DNA of 55,552 nucleotides, taken from assembly GCA_016182385.1 (NCBI GenBank), contig JACPGV010000002.1:1-55552 (forward strand). The letters are read 5' to 3'. Shown here piece by piece: positions 46,297-55,552 of this stretch (the first letter of the stretch is position 1; each line of letters starts with the position of its first letter). A program made the position numbers and the translations under genes. The stretch is from Candidatus Moraniibacteriota bacterium. Its GTDB lineage: Bacteria > Patescibacteriota > Minisyncoccia > Moranbacterales > UBA1568. The notes below the pieces were generated by a model. That model was not told the origin of the DNA. It was given only the letters and a program-made list of their open reading frames with translations, and searched no databases.

Positions 46297-46400
46297 ATTT
46301 CGCCCCTATACCACAAAGATGGTACGGGGGTTTTGTTTTGGAAAAACCTTTGACAGAGGGAGAAAAAGACCATACAATAAGGAAAGATAAAAAAGAGAAT

Positions 46401-47141
46401 ATGGGCGTTTATACGGTACAATTAAAAGAAACGCATGACGTGGCCGACGGGACACGCATGTTTGTTTTTGAGAAACCAGAAGGGTATCAATTTTCCGCTG
46501 GCCAATACGTGGCTTTGACAGTGATGGTCCCTGAGGGTATGGTGGTTGATAATAAGGGTTTGTCGCGCTCTCTTTCCGTCGCTTCTGCTCCGTGTGAGAA
46601 AGATATAGCTTTTGTTATGCGTGAGGGTGAAAGCAGTTTCAAGAAAATCTGTTGGCAGATGCGTCCGGGAGATGTGGTTACCATTACCAAGGCGGTCGGT
46701 TTTTTTACTTTAGAGAAGGAGGATGTTTCACCGATTGTTTTTTTAGTGGGAGGCATTGGAATCACTCCGGTACGCAGTATTTTGAAACAGGCGGAAAGCG
46801 AACAAGACAATCGATCATTCACGCTTTTTTATGCCAATCGCTTTCTGAAAGATGCCGCTTTTCAAGAAGAGCTCCAAGAGATTTCTTTGCCACAGTTTCG
46901 TTTGGTGGCGGTGTTGAGTAAATCGCCTGATGTGTGTGCCGCAACCAATGATGAACGCGGATATATCTGTGGAGCTTTGGTACAAAAATATGTAAGTGAA
47001 ATTGCGAGTGCCTGGTATTATCTTGTTGGCTCACCACAATTTTCGGAGGCAATGGAAAAAATGCTTATTGAATTGGGTGTTCCAAAAGAGCGATGCAAGA
47101 AAGATCCGTTTACCGGTATTGTGTCGCAGTCGGCAAAGTAA
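46401..47141 (+). CDS. FAD/NAD(P)-binding oxidoreductase (ferredoxin reductase-like)
   Basis: FSAGQYVALTV, LSRSLSVASAP, FLVGGIGITPVRSIL, YYLVGSPQFSEAMEKML. Confidence 0.88.
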   Translation: MGVYTVQLKETHDVADGTRMFVFEKPEGYQFSAGQYVALTVMVPEGMVVDNKGLSRSLSVASAPCEKDIAFVMREGESSFKKICWQMRPGDVVTITKAVGFFTLEKEDVSPIVFLVGGIGITPVRSILKQAESEQDNRSFTLFYANRFLKDAAFQEELQEISLPQFRLVAVLSKSPDVCAATNDERGYICGALVQKYVSEIASAWYYLVGSPQFSEAMEKMLIELGVPKERCKKDPFTGIVSQSAK

Positions 47142-47150
47142 TAACAAAAC

Positions 47151-47225
47151 GCGGGCGTCGTATAGTGGCTATTATATCAGCCTTCCAAGCTGAGGATGCC
47201 GGTTCGATTCCGGTCGCCCGCTCCA
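47151..47225 (+). tRNA. tRNA-Gly(TCC)
   Basis: GCGGGCG...CGCCCGC acceptor, loop CTTCCAA, CCGGTTCGATTCCGG T-arm; CCA encoded. Confidence 0.93.
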
Positions 47226-47299
47226 AAAAAACACCCCATCTTGAAGAGGGGTTTTTAAATTCTTATTTTTTCCTGGGGGGTGTATAATGAGATATTCCT

Positions 47300-48565
47300 A
47301 TGGATTTTTCTTTTTTTCGAAAATTTTCTTTGTATAGCAGCACTCAATTTGTTGTTGTGGGTATTGGTTTTTTGGTAATGGGGGTATTTTTTTGGTTTTT
47401 CTTTACCCAAGAAAAAAAAGAGGAACGCGATCTTTCGGAAGAACCTTTGTCCGCATATGGTGAAATAACACCCCTTTCTGAATGGGTGGATGAAGAGCCG
47501 GTATTTGATAGTGGAAATGGGGTAAAAGTTGAAACGGAAGATGGCGATGAGGAAACGCTTCTTCCGCCACCACCTCCGCCTATAATGGAACGTATGAAAG
47601 CGCAGGGATGTGTTACGGACGGATTTTTGTCCGGATACGGTGGTGATATTAATAGCTCTATTGCTCTTGTGAATCGTTCGAAATGTTATTATTTGCATCG
47701 GGCGCTTGAGACATGGCTTCGCCCGCCAGATTTTAAATTGGCTCGAAAAATACAGAAAAAAGTAACTAAGCCAAATACCGTCTACGGAATGTTTATTGCT
47801 GAAGCGATTGATACCAAGGCAAATTATCATTATCCCGCGGAAGATCGAGACTTTGATTTTTCAGAGATGTGTCGTTCGGGAAGTAAGAATTATTGGGGGG
47901 AACACACATGTAAACCATCGCTTGAACGTGAGGAGTACCGGAAATACGTGCAGTATATCGCGGAGCAAGCGATGGACATGGGTATACAGAGTTTTCTTTT
48001 CGGACAGGTGTTTTATCAGGATACGAGCGATCTTTCCAAGACACGTATGCCGGAGATTATGCAAAATATGCGAGAGTATGCCGATTTTCGTGGGATAAAA
48101 ATTTTTATTGGCGCGCAAACAAATGATATTACGGACGAAAATTATTTGCGGTTGTTTGATTATATTGAAGGCGGAGTTGGATTGGCGTCGGATGGCAGCA
48201 TTGAAGAAGGACCGTGCTTTTCTCGTTGGTGGAAAAAACCGGGAGATTGGTGTTGGGCGCTTTTGTGGCACGAACAATTCTCTTCGCGCGTGAGCAATGT
48301 TTTTCTTCATTTTGATTGGAGCGGAAAACTCGGCGATGATATGGATGTTTTTACCAAAATGAACAAAGAAAAACGGGCCGAAACTCTTCGTTCGTTACAT
48401 CAATTTTTTCTCAAGAAAAAAATGGGATTTCTTTTGCCGATGCTTGCGACACTCCATAAAGACGATGTCGGCTGTCATGGTCCGAAAAAACGTTTTTATT
48501 CCGCCAGTCGTAAATATTCTTGTCAGGATGAAGACGCGATCAACGCGATCCTCTCGGGAAGATAA
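47300..48565 (+). CDS. Membrane-anchored hypothetical protein, Pro-rich linker, TIM-barrel-like
   Basis: N-terminal TM, PPPPPP linker, soluble ~320 aa domain; family not identified. Confidence 0.6.
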   Translation: MDFSFFRKFSLYSSTQFVVVGIGFLVMGVFFWFFFTQEKKEERDLSEEPLSAYGEITPLSEWVDEEPVFDSGNGVKVETEDGDEETLLPPPPPPIMERMKAQGCVTDGFLSGYGGDINSSIALVNRSKCYYLHRALETWLRPPDFKLARKIQKKVTKPNTVYGMFIAEAIDTKANYHYPAEDRDFDFSEMCRSGSKNYWGEHTCKPSLEREEYRKYVQYIAEQAMDMGIQSFLFGQVFYQDTSDLSKTRMPEIMQNMREYADFRGIKIFIGAQTNDITDENYLRLFDYIEGGVGLASDGSIEEGPCFSRWWKKPGDWCWALLWHEQFSSRVSNVFLHFDWSGKLGDDMDVFTKMNKEKRAETLRSLHQFFLKKKMGFLLPMLATLHKDDVGCHGPKKRFYSASRKYSCQDEDAINAILSGR

Positions 48566-48637
48566 TCAAAGAAAGATATTTTTTAATCAATCATTTTTCC
48601 TCTAGGGCACGCGCTTGTTATTTGCTATACTGAGAAC

Positions 48638-48964
48638 ATGTTCTCTGTTTCTATGGTAAGAATGTTTCAAAAAAAGATTGAAAACTTTCGGTGCGGTCAT
48701 TGTCATCAAGACGTCCGCGGGAATGGCTATACCAATCATTGCCCCCAATGTCTCTATAGTCGGCACGTAGATATATACCCCGGTGATCGTTTGGCAATCT
48801 GTGGTGGACTTATGGAACCGATTTCTTTGCAGGCACATGGGAAAAAACAGATACTCGTACATCGATGCCTTGTTTGCGGCCATGAAAAAAAGAACAAAGT
48901 TGATGCTGAAGATGATTTTGAGATGTTGCTTGCTCTTGCTAAAAAAAACGACAAACATTGTTAG
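48638..48964 (+). CDS. RNHCP-domain zinc-binding protein
   Basis: FRCGHCHQDV...GYTNHCPQCLYSRHVD..PGDR...CGGLMEP...HRCLVCGHEKKNKV. Confidence 0.85.
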   Translation: MFSVSMVRMFQKKIENFRCGHCHQDVRGNGYTNHCPQCLYSRHVDIYPGDRLAICGGLMEPISLQAHGKKQILVHRCLVCGHEKKNKVDAEDDFEMLLALAKKNDKHC

Positions 48965-48984
48965 AAAAAATACAAAAAGAGAGT

Positions 48985-51501
48985 ATGACATGGAAAAAAT
49001 TTTCCATTAAAGATATTGCGCAAATATTCTTGGAATTTCAAACCGCTGCGGGCGGTCTTGTTCCGTCCGTAGCGCATGATCGCTTGCAGAGAGAAGGGAA
49101 AAATAGTATTGAAGAGCAACCCTTTTCTTTGTCTGTTCTTGTGAAACGACGTTTTCGTTCCTCGTTTTTGTATATTTTGCTTTTAGCTTCTCTCCTTTCT
49201 TTTTTTCTGGGAGATCGTTTTGAAGCAGGTCTGATTCTTCTTTTTGTCGGTATCAATGTTTGTTTGGAAACATATCAGGAATATCGCTCGTTTCATGCTT
49301 CGAAACTGCTGAAACGGTATCTGGTAACTTTTGTTCGGGTACGACGAGAGAATCAGATTTTTTCGATTGAGAGTGAAAATGTTGTTCCGGGTGACATTAT
49401 TCTTCTTGAGCCAGGCAATCGTTTGGCGGCGGACGTGCGTTTTATTCATACCAACGGACTCGTTATTGATGAAAGTGTTTTGACCGGAGAATCCGTGTCC
49501 GTGCACAAGATAGCAGATACGGCTCTGGCGGAGCCAAAAGAGATGTCAGAGGCGAAAAATATCGGTTTTGCCGGCACTGTGGTGACGGCGGGTATCGGAG
49601 AAGGTGTGGTGTTCGCGACGGGACGACATACGGTTATTGGTGATATCGCCGCTCTTACGGAAGAGGGGGAACACAAGACGGAATTTGAAAAAGATATAAT
49701 TGAGTTTAATCGTTTCATCATCAAGTTGGTCTTTTTGACGATCACGCTCATTTTTTTGGCCAATATTTTTATTCGAGATGGAAGCATAGAAACCGCCAAA
49801 CTTTTTATTTTTTCTTTGGCCTTGGCGGTCTCTGTCATACCTGAGGCGTTGCCGGTCATCGTGACGGTGGCGCTTTCTCGCGGATCGCTTCGTTTGGCTC
49901 AGAAAAAAGTTATTGTCAAAAGACTTTCGGCAATTGAAGATCTTGGAAGCATTGAAGTTCTTTGTACCGATAAAACCGGAACGCTCACGGAGAATGTGCT
50001 TTCTGTGAGTCGCGTAGAGGCGGATGAGCCGAATCTTTGTTTGCGATTGGCGTTTGCGGCGGCACTGGTGACGCCAATGAAACGACAAGCGCTCCACGAT
50101 GCTTTTGATCTTGCTTTGTGGCATAAACTTTCCTCTGCGGAAAAAGAAGCGGTATGGCGCATGGAACGACTGGATCATATTCCTTTTGATCCGGAGCGCC
50201 GACGGAATAGTGTTCTTTTGAGCGTTCCTCGTGGGAAGAATGAAATCATAGTACGTGGCGCGCCGGAAGAAATTATGAAACGTTCTCACAATGTGGATAC
50301 TTTCGCCATAAAGCATCTTACGGAAAAGATAGAGGAGGCAGGACGAAAAGGGGAGAGGGTGTTGGCTGTCGCGCGTCGGATATTTCCTCATCATCGATAT
50401 ACGATGTTTGAAGAACAACAACTGGAATTTATCGGACTCATTTTTTTCGTTGATCAACTCAAAAAAACAGCTAAGCATACTTTGGATCAGGCCGCCTCTT
50501 TGGGTGTGGAGGTAAAGATTTTGACGGGAGACAGTAAAGAAGTGGCTGGTGCTATTGGGAGCGCCGTTGGGTTGATACAAAATTGTGATGATACGGTGAC
50601 GGGCGCGGAGCTTTTCGCTTTGTCCTATGAAGAGAGACGGCAGGTGGTTTTTGCCAAGAAAGTATTTGCACGAGTTTCGCCACGTGAGAAATATGAAATT
50701 ATCAAGATGCTTAAAGAACGAAAGACGGTTGGTTTTCTCGGGGAGGGAATTAACGATGCGCCGGCGCTCGGACTTGCCAACGTGGCGCTCGTCGTGCAAC
50801 ACGCTTCCGATATCGCGCGGGAAGCGGCAGATGTCGTATTGCTTCAAAAAAGTCTGGAAACGGTTATTGATGGTATCAAGGAAGGAAGAACTATTTTCGC
50901 TAATATTCGCAAGTATTTGAAAATTACGCTTGCCTCGAATTTCGGTAATTTTTATTCCGTAGCGTTGGCATCGCTTTTTTTGCCGTTCGTGCCTTTGTTG
51001 CCGATTCAGATACTTCTCCTCAATCTTCTTTCGGATTTTCCTATGATCGCTATCGCTACCGATACTGTTGATGAAGAAGAACTTGAACAGCCGAAAACAA
51101 CCTCAGTTCACTCTATTATTCTTCTGGCAACTTTTTTTGGTATGATCAGTTCCGTTTTTGATTTTATTTTGTTCGGATATTTTTCCCAAATTTCCGAGAC
51201 TGCTTTGCAGACAGCGTGGTTTTTTCTTAGTTTGGGAACAGAAATTATTCTCATTTTTTCTTTACGTACCAAACTTCCTTTTTTCTTTTCTCAGCCAGCG
51301 TCGTTTTTTTTACGAGGATTTTCCTTGTTTGCCGTTTTTTTGGGTATTGGTATTTTTTTCACCCCGCTCGGAGAGATGATGCATTTTTTGCGGCCGACAC
51401 AAGAACTGCTTATCGTGGTAATGGTTTTGATCGGTGGATATTTCTTGGTCACGGAGATTGCCAAGCGTTTTTATTATCGAGGAATTGGAAAAGTTGTTTG
51501 A
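48985..51501 (+). CDS. P-type cation-transporting ATPase
   Basis: DKTGTLTENVL, PEALPVIVTVAL, VLTGESVSV, GEGINDAPALGLANVALVV; likely start MTWKKFS at 48985. Confidence 0.93.
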   Translation: MTWKKFSIKDIAQIFLEFQTAAGGLVPSVAHDRLQREGKNSIEEQPFSLSVLVKRRFRSSFLYILLLASLLSFFLGDRFEAGLILLFVGINVCLETYQEYRSFHASKLLKRYLVTFVRVRRENQIFSIESENVVPGDIILLEPGNRLAADVRFIHTNGLVIDESVLTGESVSVHKIADTALAEPKEMSEAKNIGFAGTVVTAGIGEGVVFATGRHTVIGDIAALTEEGEHKTEFEKDIIEFNRFIIKLVFLTITLIFLANIFIRDGSIETAKLFIFSLALAVSVIPEALPVIVTVALSRGSLRLAQKKVIVKRLSAIEDLGSIEVLCTDKTGTLTENVLSVSRVEADEPNLCLRLAFAAALVTPMKRQALHDAFDLALWHKLSSAEKEAVWRMERLDHIPFDPERRRNSVLLSVPRGKNEIIVRGAPEEIMKRSHNVDTFAIKHLTEKIEEAGRKGERVLAVARRIFPHHRYTMFEEQQLEFIGLIFFVDQLKKTAKHTLDQAASLGVEVKILTGDSKEVAGAIGSAVGLIQNCDDTVTGAELFALSYEERRQVVFAKKVFARVSPREKYEIIKMLKERKTVGFLGEGINDAPALGLANVALVVQHASDIAREAADVVLLQKSLETVIDGIKEGRTIFANIRKYLKITLASNFGNFYSVALASLFLPFVPLLPIQILLLNLLSDFPMIAIATDTVDEEELEQPKTTSVHSIILLATFFGMISSVFDFILFGYFSQISETALQTAWFFLSLGTEIILIFSLRTKLPFFFSQPASFFLRGFSLFAVFLGIGIFFTPLGEMMHFLRPTQELLIVVMVLIGGYFLVTEIAKRFYYRGIGKVV

Positions 51502-51547
51502 TGGCAAGTTTTTTTTGATAAAAATCGTAACGATTACTTTCTTGAGT

Positions 51548-51590
51548 TTTGTAAAAAAAACAAAACCCGCTTTCTTTGAAAGCGGGTGGG
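51548..51590 (-). terminator. Hairpin terminator between P-type ATPase and minus-strand small gene
   Basis: ACCCGCTTTC-ttt-GAAAGCGGGT; minus-strand product followed by TTTTGTTTTTTT. Confidence 0.75.
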
Positions 51591-51600
51591 TGAAGAACAC

Positions 51601-51951
51601 CTAACAGCCCTGACAGAGGATTTTTCCCCTGCGCACGAGAGTCTTTTGGTTCAAAGCCCCCGTTTGCGCTTCGAGGTGACACTGGGACCGATGGGGGCAT
51701 TCTTCTCCCTCTTCGATGAGCGGCGGAAGCGTCCGATCAATGAAGAAGGGAGATGGCTTCGATCTTTTTTGATCGAATTTGCCATCATCATTCCAATCAC
51801 CATCTGTCTCGTCCTCTTCTTGGAAAAAGTGTGGGGATTGGGCGATTCGCCCACCCCAAGGAACAGTCATCGGCTCTTCGTTGTCGAAACAATGACCCAT
51901 TCCCGCTGGCGGAACAAACAGGCTCATGAGAGCCGTCACTGGCTGAGACAT
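51601..51951 (-). CDS. Hypothetical 116 aa Cys-containing protein
   Basis: Minus strand AAGGAGGGTATAAA-ATG RBS; CPHRSQCH and C-terminal ILCQGC; terminator downstream. Confidence 0.65.
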   Translation of the reverse strand: MSQPVTALMSLFVPPAGMGHCFDNEEPMTVPWGGRIAQSPHFFQEEDETDGDWNDDGKFDQKRSKPSPFFIDRTLPPLIEEGEECPHRSQCHLEAQTGALNQKTLVRRGKILCQGC

Positions 51952-52041
51952 TTTATACCCTCCTTACCCTGATGAAAAAAACCAACCATTTCTTCATTGA
52001 TACAGCGAAAGAAACGGTGTAAATAGCATAATTCTTTTTTT

Positions 52042-52076
52042 GAAAAAAAACAACCCCATCTTTTTGATGGGGAAGT
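52042..52076 (-). terminator. Terminator after thrS
   Basis: CCCCATC-ttttt-GATGGGG, minus strand followed by TTGTTTTTTTT. Confidence 0.8.
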
Positions 52077-52079
52077 GAA

Positions 52080-53339
52080 TTATTTTTTATTGGCGATTTC
52101 TTTGGCGAGTAAAGAAATGACGTCATTGAGTGGCATGGTGCCGATTTTCCCTTGGTCACGGCTTTCCAGAGTAACCGTATCATGTGAAACCTCTTCATCG
52201 CCAACGATAAGAAAAAAGGGAGTTTTTTGCATTTTGACGGTTCGGATACGCTTACCGAGTGATTCATCGCCCGCGCTTATTTCCGCGCGCAGTCCTTCTT
52301 GGAGGAGATTTTTGTGAATCTTTTTCGCATAAGCAAGATGTTTTTCGCTGACAGGGAGAACCATAATCTGTACGGGAGAAAGCCACAAGGGGAAAGCACC
52401 AGAAAAATGTTCGATAAGAAAAGCGATGACACGCTCAATGGCCCCGATAGAGGAACGGTGTACGACAACAGGACGTTTCTCTTTTCCGTCCGCGTCGATG
52501 TAGTTTAAATTGAAGCGATCTGGCATACAGAAATCGTATTGTACGGTAAAGGCCGTGTTTTCTTTTCCGCGAACATCTTTCATTTGGATATCGATTTTTG
52601 GACCGTAAAAAGCCGCCTCATTGGTCGCTTCGACAAATTTTCCACCGCGTTTCGAAAGAACGTCACGAAGCATAGCCTCTCCTTCTTCCCATGCCGTATC
52701 GTTTTTATAATATTTTTTTTCATCGTTTCTGTCACCGAGGGAGAGTCGATACCAGTAATCTTTCCCAAGTGTGAGATTGAAAACTGAGGCGATGTGTTCG
52801 ATGAGATCAAGTGCGCGACCAATTTCTTCGGCCGCCTGATTTTTGTCAGCGCAAATGACGTGAGCGTCAGCTAGACAAAAACTTCTCACGCGCACAAGTC
52901 CGGCGAGTTCTCCGGAACCTTCGTATCGATACAACTTGGAGAGCTCGGCAATACGCATGGGGAGTTCGCGGTAGCTATGGGGACAGCGGTTGTATACTTC
53001 AAAATGGTGAGGACAAGTCATTGGTCGGAGCATGAATTCATGTTCATCGATCTGAATGGGAGCATACATGGAATCCTTGTAGTACGGATAATGCCCTGAT
53101 TTTTTGTAGAGATCAAGTTTGGCAATATCTGGAGTGACGACATGTTGATAGCCCCAAGAGATTTCGGTATCGATGACAAAACGTTCAAGAATGCGGCGAA
53201 GAGTCGCTCCCTTGGGAAGCCAAAGGGGTAATCCTGATCCGACAAGGTCAGAAAAAGTAAAAAGATCCAATTCTTGACCTAAGCGACGATGGTCATTTTC
53301 AGCAAGCGATTCTTTATCTTTTTGTTCATGGGAAGACAT
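52080..53339 (-). CDS. thrS: Threonyl-tRNA synthetase, catalytic core + anticodon-binding domain only
   Basis: DHRRLGQELDLFTFSDLVGSGLPLWLPKGATLR, MLRPMTCPHHFEVY, RVRSFCLADAHVIC, HRSSIGAIERVIAFLIEH; no TGS/editing domain upstream. Confidence 0.93.
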   Translation of the reverse strand: MSSHEQKDKESLAENDHRRLGQELDLFTFSDLVGSGLPLWLPKGATLRRILERFVIDTEISWGYQHVVTPDIAKLDLYKKSGHYPYYKDSMYAPIQIDEHEFMLRPMTCPHHFEVYNRCPHSYRELPMRIAELSKLYRYEGSGELAGLVRVRSFCLADAHVICADKNQAAEEIGRALDLIEHIASVFNLTLGKDYWYRLSLGDRNDEKKYYKNDTAWEEGEAMLRDVLSKRGGKFVEATNEAAFYGPKIDIQMKDVRGKENTAFTVQYDFCMPDRFNLNYIDADGKEKRPVVVHRSSIGAIERVIAFLIEHFSGAFPLWLSPVQIMVLPVSEKHLAYAKKIHKNLLQEGLRAEISAGDESLGKRIRTVKMQKTPFFLIVGDEEVSHDTVTLESRDQGKIGTMPLNDVISLLAKEIANKK

Positions 53340-53365
53340 AGGAATGAAATCAATTTTTGTGTGAC

Positions 53366-54847
53366 TTAGCGGACTTTTTCCTCGACTGTTTGAATGGAAA
53401 GATTGATGTCTTTTTGCAGTTCCAGTGATTGAGTATACTCTTTTTCGTTTGTTTTGATAACTACGGTTACTGGAATGGTGCCGGCACCGGATTGTTTTTG
53501 AATGAGAAGGCGGTAATTTTCTACGGTGATAGTTTCCGGTAATTCATATTGTATCGAGGTTTCCAATGATCGTCCTATGAGAGCATCCACCTTGTATCCG
53601 AAAGCAGTTTTTTTGAGTTCATTGACATCTTGGCTAACAACGCCACCGGTATTTTTTCTGCTTTGTTCAATGTATTTTGCTCCCAAAGGCGCGAGAACAC
53701 GAGTGTAGCTGTGATAGTCGCTTGTGCGCCAGTCGCCTTTCGTCGCGGTATGATTGTAGGTGTAAGTGACAGTCGCTTTTGGTTTTTCGGCGGTAAAATC
53801 TATCAAATAATGAAGCGTGCGCTTGACGTAGTAATCTGATTTGAGAGCGCCGACGTTGGCATCAACGACCATGAGATAATCACCCGTCCAATCTTCGGCA
53901 ACACCGCCATCCCAGTGGACGCTTTCTACCAAGGACTGGAGTTGTTCATCATGAAAATAGAGCATAATATCTTTGGTACGGAGTTCATTTTGAGCGAATT
54001 GAGCGATTTTGGGAATATTGTCGATGTGATTGAGGCGCTTGACCATTTCCGCAGCGATGAGTTTCATGACGTTTTTTCGATTTTGTTTGAAAGGGGCGGG
54101 AATATCGATATCTTCATTAACGAGAAATTTTTTCTCCACAGCCTCTTCAAGGAGAAGAGTGCCATTTTCACTGGTAAATGTTTTTGTTTCCGTGCTTTTG
54201 GCGAAGGCTCCGTTGGCGTACGTGAATGTTTCCACCGGCACGGTGATTGGTCCGGTGAGTTCAAGCGCGTGATTGAAAACATCCGCGTTGACCGCTATGA
54301 CACCATCGAATTTTTCTCGGCCGCCGCCCAAGCGATAAAAATATTCAGCTTTGCTTACGTTGAAGGGAAAGTCCGGAGAAAAATTGGAATCGTGAAGAAG
54401 CCAGCGTTTGGCTTGCGCGTAGCGTTGTAATGGCCATGGAGGCGTGACTTTAATGTTGGCATCTTTGATGCGTTGATCGAGAATATTGGCATCTTCAACA
54501 ACAGTGGAAATAATTTCGGCGTTTTTTATTTTTACCACGGCATACTGTCCCAAGAAACCGCCACCGGGACGGAGTTCGTGATTATTTTGTAAAAGAACGA
54601 GAAATACTCTGACACGATTATCTTCTTGAGAGAGTTCCTGAATGAGAGCGTTGGCTACCTCGAGTTCTTTTTTGGTATCTGGTTCAAGAGGAAGAAGCTT
54701 GGATACTTTTTGCAAGATATCCAAAGAAGTGGCGGCAAATTCGGTTTTGTTGTTTTTGGCATAAGAAAAAAGATAAATGCCCGCCGCCGTAAGAATGATT
54801 ACAAAAACCAATAAAACAAAACGCCCCTTGGTAAAAAGTAAATTCAT
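53366..54847 (-). CDS. DUF4012-like membrane-anchored protein
   Basis: TM near N-term, VFLVLLQNNHELRPGGGFLGQYAVVKIKNAEI, DGVIAVNADVFNHALELTGPITV; likely start MNLLFTKG (54847). Confidence 0.8.
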   Translation of the reverse strand: MNLLFTKGRFVLLVFVIILTAAGIYLFSYAKNNKTEFAATSLDILQKVSKLLPLEPDTKKELEVANALIQELSQEDNRVRVFLVLLQNNHELRPGGGFLGQYAVVKIKNAEIISTVVEDANILDQRIKDANIKVTPPWPLQRYAQAKRWLLHDSNFSPDFPFNVSKAEYFYRLGGGREKFDGVIAVNADVFNHALELTGPITVPVETFTYANGAFAKSTETKTFTSENGTLLLEEAVEKKFLVNEDIDIPAPFKQNRKNVMKLIAAEMVKRLNHIDNIPKIAQFAQNELRTKDIMLYFHDEQLQSLVESVHWDGGVAEDWTGDYLMVVDANVGALKSDYYVKRTLHYLIDFTAEKPKATVTYTYNHTATKGDWRTSDYHSYTRVLAPLGAKYIEQSRKNTGGVVSQDVNELKKTAFGYKVDALIGRSLETSIQYELPETITVENYRLLIQKQSGAGTIPVTVVIKTNEKEYTQSLELQKDINLSIQTVEEKVR

Positions 54848-54966
54848 GGATGTATGAAAACAGAAATTATACTTTCTCAGTGTAGCAGGGGAAAGAGGGT
54901 TTGGGAAGCTGTACAGAGAGGGAAATATACGGTACAGTGGTGCAAAAGAAGGATATTTTGAAAAAT

Positions 54967-55037
54967 GCGGGTATAGTATAGTGGTAATACATGACCTTCC
55001 CAAGGTTAAGCGACGGGTCCGATTCCCGTTACCCGCT
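54967..55037 (+). tRNA. tRNA-Gly(CCC)
   Basis: GCGGGTA...TACCCGC acceptor, loop TTCCCAA, CGGGTCCGATTCCCG T-arm; CCA not encoded. Confidence 0.9.
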
Positions 55038-55230
55038 CACGTGTTGATTTTGAACATGGGTTCGAGCTTGGCTGTATGGATATTTCAGGTGACGGCTAGG
55101 CTTTTCATCAGTCTCTAGCCGGTCCGTATGTCGTTTGGTGTTCTAGACGAAGGATTATTGTTAAATTTCTTTAGAAAAAGACGCCTCGTGAGCGTCTTGT
55201 AATGTTTATCCCGTTTTTTGTAAGTAAGAG

Positions 55231-55552
55231 TTATTTTAATTCATAATCCCACCCCGGTTTCCATGCCTTTGTTTTTCGCCAATCTTCAGTAAATGCTTTT
55301 TCCCAAGTTTTTCCTTTAAGCAAAACATCAAGTGCAATCTGAGGGGCCTTATGCGCGATGAGGGCGATGTTTTTCCCTTCATAATTTTTTTTGAGAAAAT
55401 TGAGAAAATCGCTTATTCTTATTTTTACATCTTCATAGCTTTCGCCTTCGGGGAAACGATCAGTAATCATTTTTTCTTGCATGGGTTCAACGATACTCGA
55501 TGGTTGACCATTATATTTTCCATAGTTACATTCTCGTAATCGCGCGTCATGA
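55231..55552 (-). CDS. Histidine phosphatase (phosphoglycerate mutase-like) family, truncated at window edge
   Basis: Frame continues upstream of track start as HDARLRECNYGKYNGQPSSIVEPMQEKM...FPEGESYEDVKIRI...NIALIAHKAPQIAL. Confidence 0.8.
   Translation of the reverse strand, partial: HDARLRECNYGKYNGQPSSIVEPMQEKMITDRFPEGESYEDVKIRISDFLNFLKKNYEGKNIALIAHKAPQIALDVLLKGKTWEKAFTEDWRKTKAWKPGWDYELK

Noticed and set aside
49546-50847. 433-aa minus-strand ORF antisense to the P-type ATPase
   Set aside because: Overlaps strongly supported ATPase; no domain; Arg/Ser-rich artefact.
51586-51972. 128-aa plus-strand ORF
   Set aside because: Opposite-strand 116-aa ORF has a near-ideal RBS and terminator; the plus-strand frame has neither.
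1-55552. CRISPR arrays, IS elements or prophage genes
   Set aside because: No regularly spaced direct repeats, transposase, integrase or phage structural genes were recognised.

Overview
The window looks like a chromosomal segment of a Candidate Phyla Radiation / Patescibacteria-type bacterium (Moranbacteria/Parcubacteria-like). This is inferred from compact genes, minimal enzymes and a CPR-type gene set; no search was run. The backbone encodes ABC export genes, thiol-redox membrane proteins, HRDC-XseA/XseB, an AniA/NirK-like copper nitrite reductase, a 2-oxoacid:ferredoxin oxidoreductase, a SUF Fe-S operon, a tRNA-modification cluster, MutY, Lgt, NusA, Ppa, Tig, ClpP, GpmI, RNase Y, HU, YvcK, a P-type ATPase, a minimal ThrRS and three tRNAs. 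The standout element is a complete-looking diversity-generating retroelement (DGR) at about 13.85-16.56 kb. It has a high-GC target gene whose 3' end is a variable repeat (VR 14541-14657). A template repeat (TR 14991-15107) lies exactly 450 bp downstream without indels; all 17 VR/TR differences fall on TR adenines and every one changes an amino acid. A DGR-type reverse transcriptase (LGNLTSQ, YADD) follows. An avd-like accessory gene missing from the ORF track lies on the minus strand (15131-15515), frameshifted at a G9 tract. The cassette sits inside the suf operon, between sufD and sufS. Other leads are a strongly supported unidentified ncRNA between mnmA and mutY (minus strand), a second ncRNA candidate near 45.5 kb, a leader with an intrinsic terminator before rny, and several unusual domain architectures.
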